From contig JBKPRU010000097.1 of the NCBI GenBank assembly GCA_046734675.1, forward strand, positions 1 through 16,406: a stretch of DNA of 16,406 nucleotides. Reading direction: 5' to 3'. This DNA comes from QHWT01 sp046734675. GTDB lineage: Bacteria > Acidobacteriota > Vicinamibacteria > Vicinamibacterales > 2-12-FULL-66-21. This document shows, one piece after another, positions 5,985 to 12,407 of the stretch. How positions within the stretch are numbered: position 1 is the first letter of the stretch; each line of letters opens with the position of its first letter. The position numbers and the translations under genes are program-made. The notes below the pieces were generated by a model. The model did no database searches, was not told the DNA's origin, and saw only the letters and a program-made list of their open reading frames with translations.

Positions 5985-7215
5985 GCACGAGCGGCGCGCT
6001 CTGCTCGAGGAAGCCATGGTGCAGGCGCCGGACCGCATCGTCGAGTCGATCGGAGGGAATCAGCCACGAGATGCGGAACGAGGACGTGGCGATGCCGTGC
6101 GGGTGGATGCCCCCTTCGCTGAGCATCGCGGTGCCGCGCCGGACGTTCGCGTAGCTCGCGTTGATGCCCGCGCCGACGACGCTGACGGCGCCAACCGCGT
6201 CGACGAGCGACGCGTGACCGGCGAAGCGCGACGCGAGGTCGCGACGAAAGCGGTCCTCGTCATGCAGGTTCTCGCGCGAGATCAGCACGGTGAGGCCGTC
6301 GCAGCCCTTGCCGAACGCGGCCAGGTGAAGTTGCTTGCCTGCGGTCGAGCGCGCGTCGAGCCACTCGAGCACCGACGTCAGCTGCGAGTGGTCGCCGTGC
6401 GCCTGGAGCCCGAACACGTCCCGCTCGCTCGCGACGCCGGCGACGGTGCCGGGCGTTCGCGGCGCGTGCCGCCGCACCACGGTCCCGTCCGACGATGGAT
6501 CGCTGCCCGGCAACGCTGACGCGGTCGCGCGCGCGTAGATCGCAATCTCCCTCTCTTTCGCGAACTCCACCGCCTGCGCATTGAGCACCTTGGCGCCGGC
6601 TTCGGCGAGCTCCTGCGTCTCCTCGTACGAGAGCGCGCCGACGCGCGTCGCCGCCGTGACGACGCGCGGATCGGCCGTATACACGCCGTCGACGTCAGAG
6701 CAGATCTCGCAGTACTCGGCGCCGAGCGCCGCGGCCATCGCGACGGCCGTGGTATCGCTCCCGCCGCGGCCGAGCGTCGTGACTTCCTTTCGGTACGAGA
6801 CGCCCTGATAGCCGGCGATGACGACGACTCGCCCGCGCGCGAGCTCGTCCTGCACGCGGAACGGGCGCACCTCGATGATCCGCGCGTCGACGTGGCGATC
6901 GTTGGTGATGATGCCGGACTGGCTGCCGGTGAAGCTGATCGCGTCACCGCCCAGCTCCCGGATCGCCAGCGACAGCAGCGCCATCGAGATCCGCTCGCCC
7001 GCCGACAGCAGCATGTCGAGCTCGCGGCGATCGGGGTTCGCCGACACGCGCTTCGCGAGCTGCAACAGGTCGTCGGTCGTGTCACCCATCGCCGACACGA
7101 CGACCGCCACGTCGTGCCCGGCGGCCTTGGTCCGCATCACGCGCTCGGCGACTTTGCGGATCCGATCCACGTCCGCGACGCTGCTGCCGCCATATTTCTG
7201 CACAATGATCGACAT
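5980..7215 (-). CDS. lysC: Monofunctional aspartate kinase with two C-terminal ACT domains
   Basis: This 411-aa cytoplasmic enzyme phosphorylates L-aspartate with ATP, the first step to lysine, threonine, methionine and diaminopimelate. The kinase domain (about 1-255) shows KYGGSSV (7-13), SAGERISMALL (71-81), TGSQSGIITND (96-106), TLGRGGSDTTA (147-157) and the nucleotide-site segment SDVDGVYTADPR (173-184). The ACT-pair region (about 260-411) has a recognisable second unit (AVSVVGAGINAS 343-354, ending FRISWLIPSD 380-389). The first is divergent and lacks the usual PGVAARIF-like motif, so feedback control may differ from the standard enzyme. ATG 7215 was chosen because the protein then begins MSIIVQKYGG as in the family, with AAGGTG just upstream; an in-frame GTG at 7239 adds only eight unlikely residues. 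It stands alone, separated by 181 bp from the ABC permease gene upstream on the same strand. Confidence 0.93.
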   Translation of the reverse strand: MSIIVQKYGGSSVADVDRIRKVAERVMRTKAAGHDVAVVVSAMGDTTDDLLQLAKRVSANPDRRELDMLLSAGERISMALLSLAIRELGGDAISFTGSQSGIITNDRHVDARIIEVRPFRVQDELARGRVVVIAGYQGVSYRKEVTTLGRGGSDTTAVAMAAALGAEYCEICSDVDGVYTADPRVVTAATRVGALSYEETQELAEAGAKVLNAQAVEFAKEREIAIYARATASALPGSDPSSDGTVVRRHAPRTPGTVAGVASERDVFGLQAHGDHSQLTSVLEWLDARSTAGKQLHLAAFGKGCDGLTVLISRENLHDEDRFRRDLASRFAGHASLVDAVGAVSVVGAGINASYANVRRGTAMLSEGGIHPHGIATSSFRISWLIPSDRLDDAVRRLHHGFLEQSAPLVP

Positions 7216-7249
7216 GTTGCACCTTGCGCAACGGTGCACTCACGAGACC

Positions 7250-7336
7250 GGAGAGGACGGAGAGCACGGAGAGATCGCGGTCATGGTTTTTCTTGATAAT
7301 GACCGCTTCTCTGCGCCCTCTCCGCTCTCTCCGTGT
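7250..7336. repeat. CGGAGAG-rich imperfect inverted repeat in the aspartokinase leader
   Basis: GCGGTCAT (7277-7284) and ATGACCGC (7299-7306) form a perfect 8-bp stem around a 14-nt T-rich loop. Outside them CGGAGAG repeats (7254-7272 region) face CTCTCC repeats (7318-7334 region), giving a long imperfect hairpin. The stretch 7216-7396 holds no convincing gene. On the minus strand the hairpin would lie in the 5' leader of lysC and the 3' tail of the ABC permease transcript. No T run follows it, so it is not a standard terminator. Confidence 0.6.
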
Positions 7337-7396
7337 ACGTCAGCTCACTGTTGCGGTGTAGCAGATACGTGCAGCAATTCGCCGCTCTGTACGACG

Positions 7397-8725
7397 TCAC
7401 GCCGATAGTCTCGCCTGCCGCAACACCTCACGAAGACTGGGCCGTGACCCCGTGCTGAGCAACCCGATCCGGAAGAGACGCGCGCCGACGCGGAGGGCGA
7501 GCCAACTCGACATCGCGAGCACCACCAGCGTGCCCGCGACCTCCCACCACGCGAGATACGCCGGGTCGAGGCTCGAGCGCAGCATGACGACGGGTGCGGC
7601 GGTGATGGGGATCCACGTCATCGCCCGCGCGACCACGCCGTGCGGATCGCGTATGAGCAGTCCCATCATGATCATGGGAAGTGCGGCGGTGAGCGACCAC
7701 ATCATCGCCAGCTGCTGCGATTCGCGCATGTTCGAGCCGAGCGATCCCGTGCCGAGCATGAGGCTGCCGAAGAACAGGAACCCGAGCGCGAACAGCGGCA
7801 CCGCGAGCGCCAGCGAGATCCACGGGAACTCGACGTTCGATGACAGGAGCAGCGGCACGACGCCAAGCCCGCCGACCGTCACGATCGCGAGCCAGACGCC
7901 GATCTGCACCAGCCCGGCGCCGCCCAGGCCCAAAAGCTTGCCTCCCAGGATTTCATCCGGGTTGGCGGACGCGAGCAGCACCTCCACCACCTTGTTCTCC
8001 TTCTCGGTCGCGGTGCCCTGAATCAGATAGCCCGATGTCATCAGCACGGACATCAGGAACAGGATCATGAACGCGAGCGGCACGACGATGCGCACGACGG
8101 AAGCGCGGCGCCCCGACTCGCGGATCTCGCCTGACTTCGTGACGTCGAACGAGCGGTTCGTCTGGATCGGGTTGAGGATGCGCGCGGCGATGCGCCCGTC
8201 GCCGAGGCCGGCGACCAGCCGTTCGCGCATCAGGCGCTCGAACGCGCGCCGCGCATCCGAGAACGACAGGTTCAGTTCCGCGGACGAATAGCTGTTGACG
8301 GTGCCGCTGTCGAGATAATTCGCGGGGACGAGGAAGTAACCCTTGATCACTCGTCCGTCGATGGCCTGGCGCGCGGCGAGCTCGTCGCGAAACGGACGGA
8401 AGACGAAGTGCTCGCTTGCGATGGCGCGCGCGATTGCGGCGCGCTGGCCGGCGGCTTCGAGCGTCTTCTGCAGCGCTTCCGGCAGGCGCGCGTCCGACGG
8501 CTGAGCGTCGCCGGTCAGCGCGATCAGACCCGACCGATCCACGACTCCCCACACCGTCGCCTCCTGCGCCTTTCGCTCGGCATAGAACGTGGGCAAGGCC
8601 ACGACCCCGGCGTAGATCGACATGAAGACCGGCATGCCGAACGTCGTGATCAGGTAGCCGGGGCGCTTCACCGCGGCGAGGAACTCGAACGTGGCGATCG
8701 CCTTGATCTTCGACCAGCGAATCAT
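7397..8725 (-). CDS. ABC-2 type transporter permease, NatB-like
   Basis: This 442-aa inner-membrane protein is the permease partner of the ATPase encoded just upstream. An N-terminal membrane helix (about 24-45) is followed by a large non-cytoplasmic domain (about 46-205). A C-terminal block of five or six helices follows (about 211-233, 263-290, 301-325, 338-357, 368-382 and 393-413). The segment GTATEKENKVVEVLLAS (237-253), with the EKEN...VEVLL pattern, is typical of ABC-2 permeases of the NatB / PF12698 type. Family members export sodium, drugs, polysaccharides or lipids; the substrate here is unknown. ATG 8725 overlaps the ATPase stop (ATGA) and has GGGAGG 7 nt upstream (plus-strand 8733-8738), which settles the start. 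The open frame continues upstream to 9280 but only as antiparallel overlap with the ATPase gene in another frame. Confidence 0.92.
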   Translation of the reverse strand: MIRWSKIKAIATFEFLAAVKRPGYLITTFGMPVFMSIYAGVVALPTFYAERKAQEATVWGVVDRSGLIALTGDAQPSDARLPEALQKTLEAAGQRAAIARAIASEHFVFRPFRDELAARQAIDGRVIKGYFLVPANYLDSGTVNSYSSAELNLSFSDARRAFERLMRERLVAGLGDGRIAARILNPIQTNRSFDVTKSGEIRESGRRASVVRIVVPLAFMILFLMSVLMTSGYLIQGTATEKENKVVEVLLASANPDEILGGKLLGLGGAGLVQIGVWLAIVTVGGLGVVPLLLSSNVEFPWISLALAVPLFALGFLFFGSLMLGTGSLGSNMRESQQLAMMWSLTAALPMIMMGLLIRDPHGVVARAMTWIPITAAPVVMLRSSLDPAYLAWWEVAGTLVVLAMSSWLALRVGARLFRIGLLSTGSRPSLREVLRQARLSA

Positions 8726-9621
8726 ACGTGCGCCTCCCTGACCACGCGGAGGAAGATGTCTTCCATCGGCGCGAGTGCCGGCTCGAAGCGATCGATCACC
8801 GCGCCGCGGGTGACCAGCGCGCCGAGGACGTCGGACGGCGCCGCGCCGTCGGCAAGCCGCAGCCGCCACGCCCCGTCGCCGGCGCTGGCCGCGCTCTCGA
8901 CGAGCGGCACCTGCGGCAACGGTCCACGCGCGTGCACCAGCACCTCCGGCAGCGAGTGCCGGCGGCGGACGTCGCCAACCTCGCCGTACACCATCAGCCG
9001 TCCCTTGTTGATGAGCGCAACGCGATCGCAGAGCGTCTCGACCTGATTCATGTGGTGGGTGGACAGGATCGTCGTCCGGCCGTGCGAGCGGCGTTCGACG
9101 AGCAGCTCCTGCACGAGGCGCACGTTGACGGGATCCAGCCCGGTCGTCGGCTCGTCCAGCACGCACAACTCGGGATCGCTCAGGAGCGCGGATGCGAACT
9201 GCACCTTCTGCGACATCCCTTTGCTCAGGCGGTCGATCTTCCAGGACGCCACCTGCGGCAACTCCACTTTCTCCAGCCACGCGAGGGCGCGGCGCCGGGC
9301 TTCGGCGCGATCGAGCCCCTTCAGCGCACCGAAGTACATCATCACGTCGATGACCGTCTGCTTGGTGTAGAGGCCGCGCTCCTCCGGGAGGTAGCCGAGG
9401 CGATCGAGGTGCTCGCGCCGGCGCGGCTCGCCGAACACGCGGACCTCGCCGGCATCGGCGCGGATGATGTCCATCAGGATGCGGATGAGGGTGCTCTTGC
9501 CCGCGCCGTTCGGTCCGAGCAGGCCGAAGATTTCCCCGCTCGGCACGTCGAACGACACGTCCTGCAGGGCGGTCGTCTGGCCATATCGCTTCGAGAGGCG
9601 ATCGAACGCGAGGACAGTCAT
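8722..9621 (-). CDS. ABC transporter ATP-binding protein, NatA-like
   Basis: The 299-aa cytoplasmic ATPase powers the NatB-like permease. It shows Walker A GPNGAGKST (36-44), a Q-loop region reading LGYLPEERGLY (75-85) as in NatA-type proteins, a signature LSKGMSQ (132-138), Walker B CVLDEPTTGLDP (153-164) and the switch histidine in STHHMNQVE (187-195). The last 80-90 residues form the extra C-terminal domain (DUF4162-like) common in this branch. ATG 9621 gives the expected MTVLAFDRLSKRYG start and lies 5 nt after the stop of the M28 peptidase, with no clear Shine-Dalgarno, so it probably depends on coupling. Its stop overlaps the permease start. The pair is an ABC-2 exporter of unknown substrate. 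The open frame upstream to 9924 is overlap with the peptidase gene. Confidence 0.95.
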   Translation of the reverse strand: MTVLAFDRLSKRYGQTTALQDVSFDVPSGEIFGLLGPNGAGKSTLIRILMDIIRADAGEVRVFGEPRRREHLDRLGYLPEERGLYTKQTVIDVMMYFGALKGLDRAEARRRALAWLEKVELPQVASWKIDRLSKGMSQKVQFASALLSDPELCVLDEPTTGLDPVNVRLVQELLVERRSHGRTTILSTHHMNQVETLCDRVALINKGRLMVYGEVGDVRRRHSLPEVLVHARGPLPQVPLVESAASAGDGAWRLRLADGAAPSDVLGALVTRGAVIDRFEPALAPMEDIFLRVVREAHV

Positions 9622-9626
9622 CGCCG

Positions 9627-11249
9627 TCAGGGCGCCGTCGGGCCTGCGGGTTTGGGCAGCGCCTTGCGCGGCAGCTTCTCGTCGCGCGTCGCGGCGTTCC
9701 ATGCGAACACCGCCGTCACCGTCGCCTGCTGGATCAGGTCGTCGCGCTGGAGGCGATCGTAGACGTCCATGTTCGAGTGGTGGGTCCGCGAGTTGTACTC
9801 GAGGCGCTCCTGCACGAACTGAAAGGCCGGCAGGCCGATGTTGTCGAAGGAGACGTGATCGGTCTGCGTCACCGACCGTGGCCCGAGGATCGTGACGCCG
9901 AGATCCGTCAGCGGGGCCATCCACTGCTCGAAGATCGGACGCACCGCGAGGTTGCTCTGCATCCAGATGCCCCGGATCCGGCCGGTGCCGTTATCGAGAT
10001 TGAAGTACGCCGCAACCTTCGCGTGCTCGGGTTTCAGCTGCATCGACTGCACGTTGCCATAGTGCGCGGCCACGTAGGCGCGCGAGCCGAGCAGCCCCTC
10101 TTCTTCTCCGCCCCACAACGCGACGCGGATGGTGCGCCGCGGCTTCACGCCCAGCGTCCCGATGATCCTCAGCGCCTCCATCATCGCGGCGCTGCCCGCG
10201 GCGTTGTCGGTCGCGCCCGTGGCTGCATTGACGGAATCGAAATGCGCGCCGAGGATCACGACCTCGTCGGCGAGATCGGTGCCGGGGATTTCCGCGATGG
10301 TGTTGAAGCCGGTCGCATTCGGGTGGAACTGCACGCGCAGGTCGAGCTCGACTTTCACCGGCACGCCGTGATCGAGCAGGCGCACCATGCGGTTGTAGTG
10401 CTCGACCGCGAGCGTGACCTGCGGCACGCCGGCCGGCGCCGCGCTTCGGTTCGCGGTGCCGGGAAACACCGTGCCCCCGTCGGTCCGCTGTTGCTGCCAT
10501 GACAGATTGCTGCCGCCGGCGGCCATGTCGCCGTCGCTGCCGCGATCGAACACGGCGACGACCCCTTCGTCCTTGTAGAACTGCTGCAGCCGCTGCTGGA
10601 ACTGCTGCCGGTTCGGCTGCTCGTCGTCGGCATCGCCGCGTCCGCCGCGTCCTGGTTGCGCTGCGCCGCCGCCCCGCACGCGTTCGGGCGGCACCGGCGT
10701 GGCTTCCGCCTCGCGCGTCATCGCCTCGTCCATCGTGAGGATGAGCGGCCCTTCGAGCATGCGCACGGGACGCGCCGGCTGGGACAAGAGGATCTTGCCC
10801 TTCAACTGGCCGCGATACTTCGCGAAGTCGGCGTCGCTCTGGATCGCGACGCGCACGACGTCGCCGGAGACCGGGCCATCGGTGCCGACCGACCACGCTT
10901 TGGGAAAGCCAATGAGCGGCTGCACCTGCGGCTCGACCAGGTGCGCGCTGAAGCGCACCAGCGACCAGCCGGTTCCGAACGTCCACTCTTCGCGGTGCAC
11001 GTTCGACAGGCCCCACTCGGTCATCTTCTGCATTGCCCAGTCGCTCGCCGCGAGGATCTGCGGCGAACCGGTCAGCCGCGGACCGTAGCGATCGGTCAAC
11101 CAGAACAGCGTGTCCATGATGCGCGACCGGTTCAGTCCCTCGTCGCGGATTTGACCGATGACGGCGTAGTCGGGTTTTTCTGATTGGGCGGTGGGGAGCG
11201 CAACCGCCGCGGTCGCGACGAGGATAAGAGCAGTGGTTCTCCGAAACAT
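9627..11249 (-). CDS. Exported M28-family zinc metallopeptidase
   Basis: This 540-aa protein has a signal peptide (FRRTTALILVATAAVALPTAQS, cleavage near 20-23), so it is exported. The M28 catalytic core (about 315-520) carries the co-catalytic zinc ligands. These are His336 in LGAHFDSV, bridging Asp348 in GATDNAAG, Glu382/Glu383 in WGGEEEGLLGS, Asp419 in FNLDNGTG, and His490 or His491 in RTHHSNMD. A PA-like insert at about 125-300 contains a Gly/Gln/Arg-rich linker (191-225) that looks disordered. The family includes aminopeptidases and carboxypeptidase Q-like enzymes; the exact specificity cannot be called. A -10-like TAGAAT lies on the minus strand at 11261-11256, only 6 nt before the ATG, with no good -35 and no Shine-Dalgarno, so the message might be leaderless (weak evidence). 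It heads the operon with the ABC ATPase and permease. A shared role, such as peptide processing and transport, is speculative. Confidence 0.93.
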   Translation of the reverse strand: MFRRTTALILVATAAVALPTAQSEKPDYAVIGQIRDEGLNRSRIMDTLFWLTDRYGPRLTGSPQILAASDWAMQKMTEWGLSNVHREEWTFGTGWSLVRFSAHLVEPQVQPLIGFPKAWSVGTDGPVSGDVVRVAIQSDADFAKYRGQLKGKILLSQPARPVRMLEGPLILTMDEAMTREAEATPVPPERVRGGGAAQPGRGGRGDADDEQPNRQQFQQRLQQFYKDEGVVAVFDRGSDGDMAAGGSNLSWQQQRTDGGTVFPGTANRSAAPAGVPQVTLAVEHYNRMVRLLDHGVPVKVELDLRVQFHPNATGFNTIAEIPGTDLADEVVILGAHFDSVNAATGATDNAAGSAAMMEALRIIGTLGVKPRRTIRVALWGGEEEGLLGSRAYVAAHYGNVQSMQLKPEHAKVAAYFNLDNGTGRIRGIWMQSNLAVRPIFEQWMAPLTDLGVTILGPRSVTQTDHVSFDNIGLPAFQFVQERLEYNSRTHHSNMDVYDRLQRDDLIQQATVTAVFAWNAATRDEKLPRKALPKPAGPTAP

Positions 11250-11302
11250 TGACCGATTCTAGCGCGTGTCACCAAACGCTCTGGATCACCGCCTCACACC
11301 CC

Positions 11303-11326
11303 GGCGGGTCTGAAGACCCGCCCTAC
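11303..11326. repeat. Solitary REP-like palindrome (copy E)
   Basis: GGCGGGTC (11303-11310), loop TGAA and GACCCGCC (11315-11322) are followed by CTACACCTGT. This is the same stem, CTAC flank and ACCTGT tail as copy A at 5756-5790. It lies in the 87-bp gap between the nitrilase stop and the M28 start. No T run accompanies it on the minus strand, so its terminator role for the nitrilase operon is doubtful. Confidence 0.85.
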
Positions 11327-11336
11327 ACCTGTCTAA

Positions 11337-12407
11337 TTACGTCGGTTTCACGTAGGCCGGGTCTTTCCGCCTTCGCGCGGTGCGCTCCGGCGGACTCGCC
11401 GTAGCCTCGGCGGAGGCGGTGGACCCGGCAATCTCCTTCGCCGCCTCGATCAACTCGACGTTGCGCTCGTACGAGAGCTCGCCCGATCGCAGTGGCGGGT
11501 ACTGCGGCTTCGAATAGACCGGATACGCCTCGGTGCGCAGGTGCGCGAGCATGTGATGGCCGCGGCGCTGGTCGCGCTCGTGCCGCACCGCGCTGATGTC
11601 GATCGGCGCGACGACGATGCGCTCGCCGGGGCCCGGGCTGGCCTCCGCGAGGATGCGGCCGTCGAAGTCGATCACCTGGCTGCCGCCCGGCCACGAGTAC
11701 GGCGGGTAATGGCGAAGGCTCGCCCCCTGGTTCGCGGCAACGACGAAGGCGATGTTCTCGAGCGCGCGACACCGGTTGACGATCGTCCACCAGTTCATCG
11801 GCTCGGTCGCACCCCACGGATCCATGTACGCGGACACGCGCACCAGGACCTCCGCGCCGTTCGCGGCAAGCTGGCGAATCGCCTCCGGGAACAGCCAGTC
11901 GTAGCAGATCGCACAGCCGATGCGACCGATCGGCGTATCGGCGACCGGGAACAGCGGCGCATCGTAGCCGTCGAGATCGTGCGGGCTGGCGTGGACCTCG
12001 TACGGGATCCACGGGTTCACCTTGCGGTACTTGTACAGGATCCCTTTCGGCCCGATCAGGCACGTGGTGTTGAACAGCACATTCGGCCATCGCGGATCGC
12101 GCTCGATCATCGATCCACTCTGGATGTAGACGTCGTGCTCGCGCGCCTTTCCGTGGAGCCGGTGCGTGTGCTCGTTGGGGATCTCCACCGCGAGCTTCTC
12201 GCGCAGCTCGGCGACGGTGGGAAAGACCGGCGCGGCATGCGCGAACTCGGGGAAGACGACGAGACGCACGGGCAGGAACGGCGCAGCGCCGGCAACCGCG
12301 GCATCGATCATCGCGAGCATGCGATCGGTGTTGCCCGACATCTGCCGCCGATCGAGCGGGTTCGGAAAATCCGTCTGGCACGCCGCTGCGGAATACCGGA
12401 GCGTCAT
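11337..12407 (-). CDS. Carbon-nitrogen hydrolase (nitrilase superfamily amidohydrolase)
   Basis: This 356-aa enzyme hydrolyses a non-peptide C-N bond, as nitrilase-superfamily amidases, carbamoylases or nitrilases do. The Glu-Lys-Cys triad is visible: Glu54 in VVFPEFAH (50-57), Lys129 in YKYRKVNPW (125-133) and Cys168 in GCAICYDWLFPE (164-175). NRCRALENIAFVVAANQG (211-228) is a further superfamily signature. The core ends near residue 290. The last 60-70 residues are a basic, Ala/Glu-rich extension ending RTARRRKDPAYVKPT. The substrate is unknown; the sequence resembles amidases or carbamoylases more than true nitrilases, but this is not firm. There is no signal peptide. ATG 12407 overlaps the upstream stop (ATGA), with GAGG on the minus strand 5 nt before it (plus-strand 12413-12416). 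It is the last gene of the CRTAC1/TPR unit. Confidence 0.92.
   Translation of the reverse strand: MTLRYSAAACQTDFPNPLDRRQMSGNTDRMLAMIDAAVAGAAPFLPVRLVVFPEFAHAAPVFPTVAELREKLAVEIPNEHTHRLHGKAREHDVYIQSGSMIERDPRWPNVLFNTTCLIGPKGILYKYRKVNPWIPYEVHASPHDLDGYDAPLFPVADTPIGRIGCAICYDWLFPEAIRQLAANGAEVLVRVSAYMDPWGATEPMNWWTIVNRCRALENIAFVVAANQGASLRHYPPYSWPGGSQVIDFDGRILAEASPGPGERIVVAPIDISAVRHERDQRRGHHMLAHLRTEAYPVYSKPQYPPLRSGELSYERNVELIEAAKEIAGSTASAEATASPPERTARRRKDPAYVKPT

Noticed and set aside
7216..7239. Eight-residue N-terminal extension of aspartokinase from GTG 7239
   Set aside because: Family members start at the beta strand before KxGGxSV; ATG 7215 with AAGGTG upstream fits better.
7240..7284. 14-codon minus-strand frame MTAISPCSPSSPVS in the lysC leader, as a possible attenuation peptide
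   Set aside because: It is explained by the CTCTCCG repeats, has no Shine-Dalgarno, and is not enriched in Lys, Thr or Met codons.
8726..9280. Upstream extension of the permease open frame
   Set aside because: It overlaps the well-defined ATPase gene in another frame; the ATGA overlap and GGGAGG mark the true start at 8725.
9622..9924. Upstream extension of the ATPase open frame
   Set aside because: It overlaps the M28 peptidase C-terminus; the NatA-like fold begins at ATG 9621.
11303..11326. Intrinsic terminator of the nitrilase operon
   Set aside because: The stem is strong but no T run follows on the minus strand, and the element is a member of a dispersed repeat family.
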